NCBI RefSeq assembly: GCF_000015665.1 | Contig: NC_008817.1 | Coordinates: 310,001-374,000 of the forward strand | Origin: Prochlorococcus marinus str. MIT 9515 | GTDB lineage: Bacteria > Cyanobacteriota > Cyanobacteriia > PCC-6307 > Cyanobiaceae | Direction of reading: 5' to 3' | DNA length: 64,000 nt | Part shown: piece after piece, positions 9,725 through 19,161 of the stretch | Layout: every line of letters begins with the position of its first letter | Position numbering within the stretch: the stretch's first letter is position 1 | Notes under the pieces: model-generated | Told to the model about the DNA's origin: nothing | What the model saw: the letters and a program-made list of their open reading frames with translations, nothing else | Database searches by the model: none | Position numbers and translations under genes: made by a program

Positions 9725-10204
9725 TTATAAAATTGAAGCTAATTCATTTTTTGAACTGCCTTTTAGAGATTCGAGAGTTGAAACAAAGTCTTTTACCCCA
9801 TTAAACTTCCTATATACTGATGCGTATCTTATGTAAGCAACTTCGTTTTCTTTCCTTAAGCCTTTAAGAATTAATTCTCCAATTTGAGAGGATTTAATAT
9901 CTTTATTTGAGTCTTGTATTATTTGCGATTCAATAGAGTCAACAAAATCAATAATCGCTTCTCTAGAAAATGTTGTTTTTTCGCATGCTCTAGAAATCCC
10001 AGTAACTAATTTATCTTTATTAAATAATTCTCTGCTCCCGTCCTTTTTCAGGACAGAAATTGGCATCGTCTCAACTCTTTCATAAGTAGTAAATCTAAAG
10101 CTGCAATTTAAACACTCTCTTCTTCTTCTTACACTTTTTCCTGTATCAGCAGATCTTGATTCTAAAACTCTGCTATCTGTATTTTGACAGGTCGGACACT
10201 GCAT
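9725..10204 (-). CDS. nrdR: transcriptional repressor NrdR
   Basis: Represses ribonucleotide reductase genes by sensing nucleotides. The N-terminal zinc ribbon uses Cys 3, 6, 31 and 34 (MQCPTC ... [13 protein letters not shown]). An ATP-cone domain follows ([19 protein letters not shown] from about residue 48). 159 aa is the family's usual length. It lies about 105 bp upstream of rpsA and downstream of psbB-psbT, from which the hairpin at 10273-10300 separates it. Confidence 0.97.
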   Translation of the reverse strand: MQCPTCQNTDSRVLESRSADTGKSVRRRRECLNCSFRFTTYERVETMPISVLKKDGSRELFNKDKLVTGISRACEKTTFSREAIIDFVDSIESQIIQDSNKDIKSSQIGELILKGLRKENEVAYIRYASVYRKFNGVKDFVSTLESLKGSSKNELASIL

Positions 10205-10272
10205 ATAGTGAATTAATACAATCTTTACCTCTAATAGTAGATTAATATCACGATTATGAAAAGTAGTAAAAA

Positions 10273-10305
10273 AAAACCCTCCTAAATTATGGAGGGTTTT
10301 TTACT
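10273..10305 (-). terminator. intrinsic terminator of psbB-psbT
   Basis: A 10-bp stem (AAAACCCTCC at 10273-10282 pairs with GGAGGGTTTT at 10291-10300) with an 8-nt loop. Read on the minus strand it is followed by a run of T, just beyond the psbT stop codon. It stops read-through from psbB-psbT towards nrdR. Confidence 0.85.
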
Positions 10306-10404
10306 TTATTTTCTATCGAATTTAGGTGGATCTCTAAAAGCGACTGCAAAAAATAGAGTAACAACTGCGAGAGTTAAAATAAGAACGTAAGCAAATGCTT
10401 CCAT
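10306..10404 (-). CDS. psbT: photosystem II reaction centre protein T
   Basis: A 32-aa single-span membrane protein starting [19 protein letters not shown] and ending [10 protein letters not shown], the classic PsbT sequence. It stabilises the PSII dimer near the QA/QB site. It lies 23 bp downstream of psbB on the same strand, the conserved psbB-psbT arrangement, and just ahead of the terminator. Confidence 0.96.
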   Translation of the reverse strand: MEAFAYVLILTLAVVTLFFAVAFRDPPKFDRK

Positions 10405-10427
10405 AAGAAATAATAATAAAGTTTAAT

Positions 10428-11951
10428 TTAAACCCTTCCTGGGATTCTTCTGGTGGTTTCGTCACCAAGTTTCTTAAAGAGACCAAACTCAACTTGATCT
10501 CCTATCTCAGCGTCAATACCAGCGAATCTATCTTTATAGAGGGTTCTAGAGGCGTGCCACCAGTGTCCAAATAGGAATAGTAATCCGAAACATAAATGTG
10601 CATATGTAAACCAAGCTCTTGGAGAACTACGGAAAACACCATCAGATTTATAGGTTTCTCTATCAAACTTGAATGCCTCTCCTAACTGAGCTTTACGGGC
10701 TAGTCTTTTAACCACAGCTGGGTCTGTAAATGTTTGACCATTAAGATCACCACCATAAATTGTAGCTGTGATGCCAGTTTGTTCAAAAGAATACTTTGCT
10801 TCAGCTCTTCTAAATGGGATATCAGCTCTTACATTACCCTGTTTATCTTCGAGAATAACGGGGAAGTTTTCAAAGAAATTAGGAATTCTTCTGACTTCTA
10901 AGTCATTGCCTTCTTTATCTGTGAATACAGTATGCCCCTGCCATCCTGTGGGTAATCCATCTCCATTTACAAGAGCTCCAACCCTAAACAATCCTCCTTT
11001 TGCAGGACTATTTCCTACATAGTCGTAGAAAGCTAACTTTTCAGGAATTGCAGCATATGCTTCTTCCCTAGTCGCTCCGTCATCAATAGCTGCTTGTACT
11101 CTTCTATTAATTTCAGTTTTGAAGTAACCAGAGTCCCATTGGTATCTTGTAGGGCCAAATAATTCTACAGGCGTTGTTGCAGATCCATACCACATTGTTC
11201 CAGCGACAACAAAAGATACAAAAAGAACAGCAGCTAAAGCGCTTGCTAAAACACCCTCTAAGCTTCCTAACCTTAATGCTTTGTAGAGCCTCTCACCTGG
11301 TCTATTAGTAATATGGAAAATTCCACCTATAATTCCAAGAAGCCCGGCTGCAATGTGATTTGCAACTATACCACCAGGATTGAACGGATTAAATCCATCG
11401 GCTCCCCATGATGGTGCAACGGGTTCTACATGACCTGTTAAACCATATGGGTCAGAAACCCAAATGCCTACATTTGCACAGTGAAAAGCTCCAAATCCAA
11501 AACAAGTAATTCCAGCTAAAAGAAGGTGAATACCAAATATTCTAGGAAGATCAAGAGCAGGTTCTCCTGTTCTTTCGTCTTCCCATAGATCTAAATCCCA
11601 ATATGTCCAATGCCAGATCGAAGCAAGCATTAGCAGTCCACTAAAAACGATGTGGGCTGCAGCAACACCTTCAAAGCTCCAGAATCCTGGGTCAACTCCT
11701 GTAGCACCAGTAATATCCCATCCGTTCCAACTACTAGTGATTCCTAATCTTGCCATGAATGGCATGACATACATCCCCTGTCTCCACATTGGATTGAGAA
11801 CAGCGTCTGAAGGATCAAAAATGGCTAATTCATATAGAGCCATTGAGCCGGCCCAGCCGGCTAATAATGCAGTATGCATGAGATGCACAGCTAGTAGTCG
11901 ACCGGGGTCGTTGATAACTACTGTGTGAACTCGATACCAAGGCAATCCCAT
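10428..11951 (-). CDS. psbB: photosystem II chlorophyll-binding protein CP47
   Basis: Inner antenna protein of photosystem II with six membrane helices carrying chlorophyll a (divinyl chlorophyll in Prochlorococcus, from general knowledge). The start [18 protein letters not shown] is the family's conserved N-terminus. Chlorophyll-ligand His residues are visible in [14 protein letters not shown] and in [10 protein letters not shown]-like segments. The large lumenal loop occupies roughly residues 255-430. 507 aa is normal. Divergent from the ferredoxin gene across a 224-bp spacer that must hold both promoters; cotranscribed with psbT. Confidence 0.99.
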   Translation of the reverse strand: MGLPWYRVHTVVINDPGRLLAVHLMHTALLAGWAGSMALYELAIFDPSDAVLNPMWRQGMYVMPFMARLGITSSWNGWDITGATGVDPGFWSFEGVAAAHIVFSGLLMLASIWHWTYWDLDLWEDERTGEPALDLPRIFGIHLLLAGITCFGFGAFHCANVGIWVSDPYGLTGHVEPVAPSWGADGFNPFNPGGIVANHIAAGLLGIIGGIFHITNRPGERLYKALRLGSLEGVLASALAAVLFVSFVVAGTMWYGSATTPVELFGPTRYQWDSGYFKTEINRRVQAAIDDGATREEAYAAIPEKLAFYDYVGNSPAKGGLFRVGALVNGDGLPTGWQGHTVFTDKEGNDLEVRRIPNFFENFPVILEDKQGNVRADIPFRRAEAKYSFEQTGITATIYGGDLNGQTFTDPAVVKRLARKAQLGEAFKFDRETYKSDGVFRSSPRAWFTYAHLCFGLLFLFGHWWHASRTLYKDRFAGIDAEIGDQVEFGLFKKLGDETTRRIPGRV

Positions 11952-12175
11952 CGGTTAAATTCTTGTGACGATGCTGAATGAACAGCTAAACATCATGATA
12001 TTAGGGTTTTTTTTGACTTTGAGAGAGTTTTGTAAATAAATTAATTTTCTTAGTAAAACTAGTCAGATACAACTGCACAACTGCATTATTAGGGAATTTT
12101 CAACAAAAATATGTTAATATTTTGGTCACAATTCTCAAGGTAAAACGCCAAAATAGTTGAAAATAACAAAAAAAA

Positions 12176-12538
12176 ATGACAACTATCAGATTTATCCGAG
12201 AAGGAGTGGACATCAAATGCAAACCTGGAGAAAATTTGAGAGAGTTAGTAATTAAAGAGAAATTACAACTTTATGGATTAAAGGGATTATTAGGCAATTG
12301 TGGGGGAGTTGGCCAATGTAGTACTTGCTTTATTTCTTTGGAAGGAGGAACGAAAAATTCGCTTAGTCCTATTACTGCAGTTGAACAGGAAAAACTCAAA
12401 AATAGACCTGAAAACTGGAGGCTTGCTTGTCAAACCCTAATAAGTTCATCTGCGATAATACTCACTAAACCTCAATCTCCTCCACCAAATTTGAAAGAAT
12501 TGAAAGAATCAGCTGAAAATAAAAAACTACCTAGATAA
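12176..12538 (+). CDS. plant-type [2Fe-2S] ferredoxin
   Basis: A 120-aa ferredoxin with the four cluster ligands Cys-42, Cys-48, Cys-51 and Cys-85 (CX5CX2C...C; visible as NCGGVGQCSTC and LACQT). It carries electrons, but this divergent type with a C-terminal Pro/Lys-rich extension is not the main photosynthetic PetF, and its partners cannot be read from sequence. It is transcribed divergently from psbB, a conserved pairing that suggests a photosystem-related role. Confidence 0.9.
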   Translation: MTTIRFIREGVDIKCKPGENLRELVIKEKLQLYGLKGLLGNCGGVGQCSTCFISLEGGTKNSLSPITAVEQEKLKNRPENWRLACQTLISSSAIILTKPQSPPPNLKELKESAENKKLPR

Positions 12539-12640
12539 ATTGTTTAAGACTGTTAATGAGTTAGTGTAATTTTCCGACTTTTCCACTTAATTTCCATTTA
12601 AATGTCTATAGTCATAATATTATTGAATTTGTATTTTTAA

Positions 12641-12793
12641 ATGGAAACAACAAATTTTGGTTTCGTAGCAAGCCTTCTCTTTGTGGGAGTACCAACTATT
12701 TTTTTGATTGGTTTATTTATTTCCACGCAAGATGGAGAAAAATCAAGCTTTTACTCAGATTCCGGTAAAGGTAAACTTGGCCCAAAGCGCTAA
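12641..12793 (+). CDS. psbM: photosystem II reaction centre protein M
   Basis: A 50-aa protein starting METTNFGFVASLLFVGVPT, with one membrane span followed by a polar tail ending GKLGPKR. This matches PsbM, which sits at the PSII dimer interface. The extended C-terminal tail is typical of marine picocyanobacteria. It lies 12 bp upstream of prmC, so the two may be cotranscribed. Confidence 0.93.
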   Translation: METTNFGFVASLLFVGVPTIFLIGLFISTQDGEKSSFYSDSGKGKLGPKR

Positions 12794-12805
12794 TTAAGTT
12801 ATTTA

Positions 12806-13675
12806 ATGTTCGAAATTTCTGCTGAAAACTTTTCGGTATGGAAAAAGAAACAACTCTTAAAAGGTGGTGATAAAAAATCGTTTAGTCTTTTGATAGATTT
12901 ATTGGGTGGATTATCAAAAAAAGAATTAAATTCACTCACAATAAAAGCAGAAAAAAATTTAAAATTTAAATTAGATTTAGACTCCCTTGAATTTTTTTGG
13001 GGGAAGCATCTCAGTACTAATATTCCTATTCAATATTTAAGTGGTATTTGTTATTGGAGAAATCTCAAATTAGAGGTTTCAGATAAGGTTCTAATACCAC
13101 GTCCGGAAACAGAACTTGTGGTTGAGATAATATCGAGAAAATTTGATAATAATAAAGGACAAATTATTTTTGCAGATTTAGGAACTGGTTCAGGTGCAAT
13201 TAGTATCTCGTTAGCTTTAGAAAATCCAAGCTGGAATGGAATTGCAACGGATATTAATAAAAATGCTGTAGAGATAGCCTCGAGAAACTTTGCTAATAAC
13301 TCTAATCAATCTAATTTGAAATTTTATAGTGGGAATTGGTGGGAGCCTCTAACATATCTCAAAGGGGAGATAGATTTTGCGGTAGCTAATCCTCCATATA
13401 TTCCAAAAAATACTTATGAAGAATTACCAATAGAGGTAAAGAATTTTGAACCTAAGAATGCTCTTTTGGGAGGAGAAGATGGTTTGGATCACGTAAGGGA
13501 AATAGTTAAATATGCCCCTTTATACTTAAAAGAAAAAGGTTGGTTATTAATTGAGAATCATTTTGATCAAGGTGCCAGAGTAAAACAATTATTTATTGAA
13601 AATCAATTTACTGATGTAGAAGTATTAAAAGATTTGTCTGGAATTGGAAGATTTACAATTGGAAGATATAAATAA
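12806..13675 (+). CDS. prmC: release factor glutamine N5-methyltransferase
   Basis: Methylates the Gln of the GGQ motif in peptide release factors 1 and 2. The 289-aa protein has the N-terminal helical domain, the SAM-binding motif DLGTGSGAISISLA (about residues 124-137) and the catalytic NPPYIP motif that binds the target Gln. The substrate-recognition sequence LIPRPETELVVE, conserved in PrmC/HemK, is present. Sua5/YrdC follows 18 bp later, a common neighbour. Confidence 0.96.
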   Translation: MFEISAENFSVWKKKQLLKGGDKKSFSLLIDLLGGLSKKELNSLTIKAEKNLKFKLDLDSLEFFWGKHLSTNIPIQYLSGICYWRNLKLEVSDKVLIPRPETELVVEIISRKFDNNKGQIIFADLGTGSGAISISLALENPSWNGIATDINKNAVEIASRNFANNSNQSNLKFYSGNWWEPLTYLKGEIDFAVANPPYIPKNTYEELPIEVKNFEPKNALLGGEDGLDHVREIVKYAPLYLKEKGWLLIENHFDQGARVKQLFIENQFTDVEVLKDLSGIGRFTIGRYK

Positions 13676-13693
13676 TTTATTAGGAGAAAACGA

Positions 13694-14275
13694 ATGAATG
13701 TTATTGCTAATAAATTAGCTGTAGAAAAACTAAATATTGGCTTACCTATAATTTTTCATACTGATACTTTACCTGCTATTGGATGCCTCCCAAAGTTCTC
13801 AGAGATAATTTATAAGATTAAACAAAGAGATGTAAAGAAACCTTTGATTTTGATGGGAGCTGAAAGTTTTCAATTAAATGAGTTTGTTCATAAAACTGCT
13901 TTTGAGGATTACAAATATATGGCTTCTAGGTATTGGCCGGGACCATTAACAATGATTATTCCTATTTCTGAGAAAAGTAAACCATTGTTTTCTAATAAAA
14001 ATTTGACATTAGGTTTAAGAATTCCCAATTCAATTATGGCCAATTACCTTATAAAGGAAAGTGGCCCTTTGTTAACATCAAGTGCAAATATCTCAGGTTT
14101 ACCACCCTCTACAAATGCAAAAGATATTTCATTTGACTTGCCTAATGTGGATATTTTAGGACCTGTTCCTTGGCCAAAATGTAGTGGAAAAGCAAGTACA
14201 ATTATATCTTGGGTGAATAATGAGAAATGGAAACTCATTAGGGAAGGGGAAGTTTTCATTCCAGGAATAAAGTGA
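13694..14275 (+). CDS. Sua5/YciO/YrdC family protein (threonylcarbamoyl-AMP synthase type)
   Basis: A 193-aa YrdC-domain protein. Family members make threonylcarbamoyl-AMP for the t6A37 modification of tRNAs reading ANN codons. Typical features are FHTDTLPAIGC near the N-terminus, a KxRDxxKPLILM-type stretch, RYWPGPLTMII and the TSANISGLPP motif that binds the nucleotide. It follows prmC with 18 bp between, and its TGA stop shares a base with the ATG of the next small gene. Confidence 0.92.
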   Translation: MNVIANKLAVEKLNIGLPIIFHTDTLPAIGCLPKFSEIIYKIKQRDVKKPLILMGAESFQLNEFVHKTAFEDYKYMASRYWPGPLTMIIPISEKSKPLFSNKNLTLGLRIPNSIMANYLIKESGPLLTSSANISGLPPSTNAKDISFDLPNVDILGPVPWPKCSGKASTIISWVNNEKWKLIREGEVFIPGIK

Positions 14276-14433
14276 TGCTTTCTCTTTTCTTTTTTATTTT
14301 TTTAATACAATTTTTTTTTTATTGGATATTTGCACCTTTATCTAGATTGTTAACTAATCTAATTGAGCTGAGGTTTTTAACATTTTTTATTTTATTAGGT
14401 TTTATTTTTCTATTTTCAACAAAAAAAGAGTGA
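14275..14433 (+). CDS. small two-span membrane protein downstream of the YrdC gene
   Basis: A 52-aa, very hydrophobic protein: a Phe-rich N-terminal span (MLSLFFFIFLIQFFFYWIFA), a short polar link with RLLTNLIELR, a second span and the tail STKKE. Its ATG overlaps the upstream stop (TGATG), strongly implying translational coupling with the Sua5/YrdC gene. No named family recognised. Confidence 0.65.
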   Translation: MLSLFFFIFLIQFFFYWIFAPLSRLLTNLIELRFLTFFILLGFIFLFSTKKE

Positions 14434-14454
14434 GTAGATTTGTAACTATATGAA

Positions 14455-14526
14455 TGCCGGCTAACAGATTTGAACTGATGACCTTCGCTTTACAAAAGCG
14501 CTGCTCTACCGCTGAGCTAAGCCGGC
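14455..14526 (-). tRNA. tRNA-Thr (anticodon TGT)
   Basis: A cloverleaf on the minus strand: acceptor GCCGGCT with AGCCGGC, D-arm TAGCTCAGCGGTAGAGC, anticodon loop TTTGTAA with TGT, T-arm GTTCAAATC. Discriminator A, no encoded CCA. 72 nt. Confidence 0.96.
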
Positions 14527-14591
14527 ATAAATTTTATTTTACATACAGTTAGGTGTAAATTGATAATTTATTAATTTTGATTTTGGAAATT

Positions 14592-14909
14592 TTATTTCTT
14601 TTTTGGGTTATCGTGATTTTTTTTGAATTCTATTTCTCCAGTGAGAGTTCTTTTTATAGGAAGATTAGCAACCAATGCAGTCATTCTATCCTCTGTTTCT
14701 AGACTGACAGCAACCTCTTCAAAATCAATTTCAACATATTTAGCAACTACATCAAGGATTTCTTTTCTCATCTTATCCAATAGATCAGTGGTCAATGAGC
14801 TCATATCAACTCTGTCATGAGCTAAAACTAGTTGCAATCTTTCCCTTGCTGTATTGGCACTGGACGTTTCTCTGCCTAGCAATTTGTTTATAAGGTCTCT
14901 AAGAGTCAT
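14592..14909 (-). CDS. minE: cell division topological specificity factor MinE
   Basis: MinE stimulates MinD's ATPase and keeps the division inhibitor away from mid-cell. The 105-aa protein has an N-terminal anti-MinCD segment ([15 protein letters not shown], residues about 19-33) and the C-terminal topological domain with [11 protein letters not shown]. It is the last gene of the minC-minD-minE run, 6 bp after minD. Confidence 0.95.
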   Translation of the reverse strand: MTLRDLINKLLGRETSSANTARERLQLVLAHDRVDMSSLTTDLLDKMRKEILDVVAKYVEIDFEEVAVSLETEDRMTALVANLPIKRTLTGEIEFKKNHDNPKKK

Positions 14910-14915
14910 AATTTT

Positions 14916-15731
14916 TTAAAAAATCTTTGTTTGCATTAATCTCATGAATTTATCTTTTATGCTTTGTCCTTCATTTTTTGGATCGATAATAGGAATATCT
15001 TTTCCCGTTAGCCTTTGAGATACATTTAAATAGCATTTTTTAGCTGGAGATTTATTATCAGATAGTGTCAGAGGCTCCCCTCTATTTGTACTTATTATTA
15101 CTTGCTCATCCTCTAAAACAATACCAAGTAAGGGCAAAGAAAGGATACTCTGAACATCTTCTATTGATAGCATTTCTTGATTAGCCATCATATTAGGACG
15201 GACTCTATTAATTACTAACTGTATTGGCTTTATGTCGGAAGTATTTAAAATTCCTATAACTCTATCTGCATCTCGAACAGCTGATAATTCAGGATTCGTT
15301 ACTACTATTGCTTCTTTACAGGCTGACAGAGCATTTTTAAAACCATCTTCAACTCCGGCAGGACAATCTACTAGAACATAATCAAACTTTTCACTCAGTA
15401 ATTTACTGATTTGTTTCATATCTTCAGGTTTCATCCAATCAAGCATTCTAGGATCACCAGCTGGTAATAAAGCTAAATTAGGCTCCTTTTTATGTCTAAC
15501 TAAGGCTTGGTCAAGGCGACAATTTTTGTCGAGAACATCTTGAGCAGTATAAATAATACGATTTTCTAAACCTAAAAGAAGGTCTAAATTCCTCAATCCA
15601 AAATCAGCATCTAGAACAGCTGTTGTTGCACCACTATTTGCTAGAGCAATGCCTAGGTTTGCTGTCAGTGTGGTTTTACCTACCCCACCCTTACCTGAAC
15701 AAACTAAAATGGTGCGACTATTTTCCGGCAC
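14916..15731 (-). CDS. minD: septum site-determining ATPase MinD
   Basis: A ParA/MinD-type ATPase that recruits MinC to the membrane. It has the deviant Walker A CSGKGGVGKTTL (residues 11-22), switch regions VLDADFGLRNLDLLLG and LVDCPAGVE, and a C-terminal amphipathic stretch (IKDKFMRLMQTKIF) expected to be the membrane-targeting sequence. At 271 aa it has normal length. It lies between minC and minE on the minus strand. Confidence 0.98.
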   Translation of the reverse strand: MPENSRTILVCSGKGGVGKTTLTANLGIALANSGATTAVLDADFGLRNLDLLLGLENRIIYTAQDVLDKNCRLDQALVRHKKEPNLALLPAGDPRMLDWMKPEDMKQISKLLSEKFDYVLVDCPAGVEDGFKNALSACKEAIVVTNPELSAVRDADRVIGILNTSDIKPIQLVINRVRPNMMANQEMLSIEDVQSILSLPLLGIVLEDEQVIISTNRGEPLTLSDNKSPAKKCYLNVSQRLTGKDIPIIDPKNEGQSIKDKFMRLMQTKIF

Positions 15732-15840
15732 AAATTAATGAATAATTCTACAAATAATAAGCTAGATTTTAAAGGTTAAATTTTAGAAAAGTTAAGTAAT
15801 TCTTAAATTTATTTTTTTTTATTAGTTTATTTCAAAATAT

Positions 15841-16509
15841 TTATTTATTACAGTCTCTTATTGGCTCATAAGGCTTAATGATTATTTTTTTGGCTTCCAA
15901 AATTGCAATTTCAGGATATTGATGCTTTGGTTTCTCTTTTGGCCCTATGGCTATAATTTCACAAATCCTTAATTGAATAGGGTTTAGCCAAAGTGAGGCA
16001 ATTGAGGCGTTTTTATTACCATTTTCGCCAGCGAAAGCGGTACCTAATAATTTTCCCCAGACATAAACGTTATTATTTGCTGAAACTATAGCTCCAGGGT
16101 TGACATCTCCCATAATAAAAAGATCACCATTTGAAGATATTCTGTCCCCTGATCTAATTGTACCTTTGTGAAGAATATCTTTTTTTTGAGACTGGTTATC
16201 CAGAAATGATTTATTTATATTTTTTTTATTATTTAATAAGCTTGAGTTGATTTTTAAAGACTTTCCACTCAAGACTGTTTCTCTATTATTTGAATATATA
16301 TCTGAAAACTTGATATTTAGTTGTTTTAGGTGGAATTTCAGTTTTGCTAATTCATTAGAAGTAATTCTTTCATTTGCTGTAAAAAGATGCGCTTCGACTG
16401 GTTCTTTGATGCTACTTAACTCCGATATGAAATTTTGATAAGCCTCAAATTTAGCGAAAGATATTGATTTTATAAAATCGTTATTGGAGTTTCTCAAAAT
16501 TAATTTCAT
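15841..16509 (-). CDS. minC: septum site-determining protein MinC
   Basis: The FtsZ inhibitor of the Min system. The C-terminal beta-helix domain is clear: KGTIRSGDRISSNGDLFIMG followed by the repeats GDVNPGAIVSANNNVYVWG and KLLGTAFAGENGN, then the MinD-binding region NPIQLRICEI. The N-terminal FtsZ-inhibiting domain (about residues 1-100) is divergent, as is common. It starts on the stop of the upstream HD-domain gene (1-bp overlap) and sits 109 bp upstream of minD. Confidence 0.93.
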   Translation of the reverse strand: MKLILRNSNNDFIKSISFAKFEAYQNFISELSSIKEPVEAHLFTANERITSNELAKLKFHLKQLNIKFSDIYSNNRETVLSGKSLKINSSLLNNKKNINKSFLDNQSQKKDILHKGTIRSGDRISSNGDLFIMGDVNPGAIVSANNNVYVWGKLLGTAFAGENGNKNASIASLWLNPIQLRICEIIAIGPKEKPKHQYPEIAILEAKKIIIKPYEPIRDCNK

Positions 16510-17768
16510 TATGGATCATCTCTTAATATTGCTATTTGATTTTCAATCTCTCTTCTGAACTCCCCTGGATAAATAATAAGAGAACTATTATTTGATGTCA
16601 TCAATGTTTTTATTAATGCTGAGTGATTTTCTAATAAGTTTTGATAGGTCCCATCCCATATCTTAAGAGAGTTATTAGATTCAAAACCTTTAAAAGATCT
16701 TTCTTTGATTCCACAAAATATCTCTGAGTCGTAATTATTTAATTTGCATTTCTTCCTAGCGAAAGCTAAGACTTCCATTCTTTTTAATTTAGAGAGGAAA
16801 CTTATATTGGATGCTTTTAGTAAATTTCTATCGATAAACATTTTACAAAGAGTTTCTAAAGGTTCAAAAGATTTATCTTTCCATTTCATTAAATGAAAAT
16901 AAAAAACTATATCGTCATTAGCAAGGAATTCTCTTATTTCAAGATCTTTTGGAGTAAATATCCACTTGTACATTATTTCATCTATCCAGATGCTTTTTTT
17001 TCTGGAATTATTTTTTATCGAATAAATAATTTTTTCTAAAATCCAAGTTGAAATTTCGTTAATTCTATGGTTATAAATAGTTCTATACATTATGTTTCGT
17101 AGAACTAAAAAATGTTCAATAGCTATAACCCCTTTTGGCTTGATGGCGATATTTCCGTCAGGAGAAAAAGTGAGAGCTGAAATAATTCTCTCCAAATCAA
17201 CTAATCCATATTTTGTTCCAGTGTTGTAACTATCGCGTAATAAATAATCAAGACGATCACAATCAATTTCGCTACTAATTAAAGTTTTTAAAGGATTAGA
17301 AAATAGATTTTGAGTCGTAAATAAGTCTCCAATTTGTTTGGGTAATTCGTCTCCAAAATTTTTAAGAATTGAGGTTATTGGTGAATAATTTTCAACTAAA
17401 TTTTTAGACCAGTACTCATGGTTATGAGGAAATATAACCTCACTAGTATGACTTAAAGGGCCATGACCTAAATCATGGAGAAGAGCAGCTCCGAAAAGTA
17501 TAAATTTACTTTTACTAAATTCAGGTTTTGTCTCAAGTAGTCTCCTATAAATTTTTCTAGCAACGCAAAATACACCAATTGAGTGTGTAAATCTACTGGA
17601 TTCTGCCCCATGGAAAAGAAGAGAGGCGGCACCTAATTGTTTGATCCTTCTCAATCTCTGAAATGCTAGCGTATCAATAAGCTGCATTATCATTAATTCC
17701 TCGGGTTTATCGGAATCAATAATTATTTCTTTATGTATTGGATCATGGAAAATTCTTTTTTTATTCAT
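16509..17768 (-). CDS. HD-domain phosphohydrolase (dGTPase/SAMHD1-like)
   Basis: A 419-aa HD hydrolase. The metal-binding residues are visible in SSRFTHSIGVFCVARK (His), LLHDLGHGPLSHTSE (HD pair) and SEIDCDRLDYLLRDS (Asp). This order is typical of SAMHD1/dGTPase-like proteins that cleave nucleotides, probably dNTPs; the true substrate is not shown by sequence. The stop overlaps the minC start by one base, so it is in the same unit as the Min genes, and ctpA lies 34 bp upstream. Confidence 0.88.
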   Translation of the reverse strand: MNKKRIFHDPIHKEIIIDSDKPEELMIMQLIDTLAFQRLRRIKQLGAASLLFHGAESSRFTHSIGVFCVARKIYRRLLETKPEFSKSKFILFGAALLHDLGHGPLSHTSEVIFPHNHEYWSKNLVENYSPITSILKNFGDELPKQIGDLFTTQNLFSNPLKTLISSEIDCDRLDYLLRDSYNTGTKYGLVDLERIISALTFSPDGNIAIKPKGVIAIEHFLVLRNIMYRTIYNHRINEISTWILEKIIYSIKNNSRKKSIWIDEIMYKWIFTPKDLEIREFLANDDIVFYFHLMKWKDKSFEPLETLCKMFIDRNLLKASNISFLSKLKRMEVLAFARKKCKLNNYDSEIFCGIKERSFKGFESNNSLKIWDGTYQNLLENHSALIKTLMTSNNSSLIIYPGEFRREIENQIAILRDDP

Positions 17769-17802
17769 AACTATTAAATGATCTTTACATAAAAAATATT
17801 TT

Positions 17803-19092
17803 TTAATGTTCAGGATCTTTTTTTTCTAATTGATTCACAGTTTCTTCGACTTCATTTTTATCAAACAAAGAGTTTAGGTATATTTCGGCGTTTTTAACCC
17901 ATTTATCTTCAGAATTGCCATATTCCCTAGCCTCTGGAAGATCTAAAAGTTTATCTGGAGTTATGCCCGTACCTTGGATATTATTTCCTTTCGGTGTTAA
18001 ATAACTGGCAACTGTAATAGCTATACCACTATCATCTCCTAAACTTTTAAGAGACTGGATAAGTCCTTTCCCATAGGTTTGTTCACCAATTAAAGTTGAT
18101 CTCTCGTTATCTTGAAGGGATCCGGCAAGAATTTCACTTGCGCTTGCGGTCCCTTTATTTACTAAAGTTACCATTGGACCATCAAAATAAGTCTTTTTTT
18201 GAGAGATTATTGCATCCTTAATTCCATTCCTGTCTTTTGTTTCTACGATAGGCTGCTCGCTTAAAAATGAATCTGCCACTGCAATACCAGAACTTACTAG
18301 CCCACCAGAGTTATTTCTTAAATCAAGAATTATCCCTTCAACTTCTTTATCTTTTAATTCCTCTAAAGCCTCTTCAATTTTTTTTGGAACACTCTCACTA
18401 AATTGAGTTATTCTTAGGTAACCAATAGTGTGAGAATCATCTCTTAATCTTTTTGTCCTTACTGGTCTAAGGTCAACAGATCTTCTTTCTAAATCAATCT
18501 CTTTAATTTCATCAGACATGGATGTTATTTGGACAAGAACTTTTGTTCCGGATTCTCCTCTGAGCTTTGAAGCAGTATTTGCAAGGCCTAATTCAGATGA
18601 AGATATTCCATCAACCTTATCAATTACATCACCACTAATTATGCCTGCTTCTTCGGCAGGGGAACCTGCCAATGTTGAAATAACTTTGATTTTTTTAGTC
18701 ATCTCATCTTTTCCTAATTGAAGACCTACTCCATTAATTTCGCTCCCAAAATTACTTGTTTTTAGAAGTTCATAATCTTTTGGCCTTAATATCCTTGTGA
18801 AAGGATCTTCAAGTGGCTTCAACATATCTTCAATTGCGGAATAAGCCTCATCACTTGTTTCAATTTGTTTCTGTAATGTTTTTTGTCTAATTCTCTTCCA
18901 TTGGATTTCATCGAGCCTTTCTGGATCATAATATCCTTCATTTATTAGAGTCCATGCGTCTAGTACAAATTGCCTGCTATCACTAAGCGCATTAACGCTT
19001 TGGATATGCAAAAAATTGGTAGAAAAAATGCAGATCATAATAATAATGATCCATCTTTTGAATATTAAAAATTTGTTAAATGATGAATTCAT
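17803..19092 (-). CDS. ctpA: carboxyl-terminal processing protease
   Basis: An S41-family serine protease; in cyanobacteria such enzymes trim the C-terminus of the PSII D1 precursor. It has an N-terminal signal or anchor (FLIFKRWIIIIMICIFST), a PDZ domain (about residues 105-190, NGVGLQLGKDEM... AGSPAEEAGIISGDVI) and a catalytic region with the Ser of NKGTASASEILAGSLQDN and the Lys of GEQTYGKGLIQS. I prefer the ATG at 19092 over the one at 19113, since the longer start runs towards the divergent petB and adds residues ahead of the anchor. First gene of the minus-strand run leading to the Min genes. Confidence 0.95.
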   Translation of the reverse strand: MNSSFNKFLIFKRWIIIIMICIFSTNFLHIQSVNALSDSRQFVLDAWTLINEGYYDPERLDEIQWKRIRQKTLQKQIETSDEAYSAIEDMLKPLEDPFTRILRPKDYELLKTSNFGSEINGVGLQLGKDEMTKKIKVISTLAGSPAEEAGIISGDVIDKVDGISSSELGLANTASKLRGESGTKVLVQITSMSDEIKEIDLERRSVDLRPVRTKRLRDDSHTIGYLRITQFSESVPKKIEEALEELKDKEVEGIILDLRNNSGGLVSSGIAVADSFLSEQPIVETKDRNGIKDAIISQKKTYFDGPMVTLVNKGTASASEILAGSLQDNERSTLIGEQTYGKGLIQSLKSLGDDSGIAITVASYLTPKGNNIQGTGITPDKLLDLPEAREYGNSEDKWVKNAEIYLNSLFDKNEVEETVNQLEKKDPEH

Positions 19093-19161
19093 TGGGTTAA
19101 GTGTTAACACCAAGTAAGTGAATTTTAAGTAAGCTCTTTATATCAAAGCTTTTTTTTTTGG

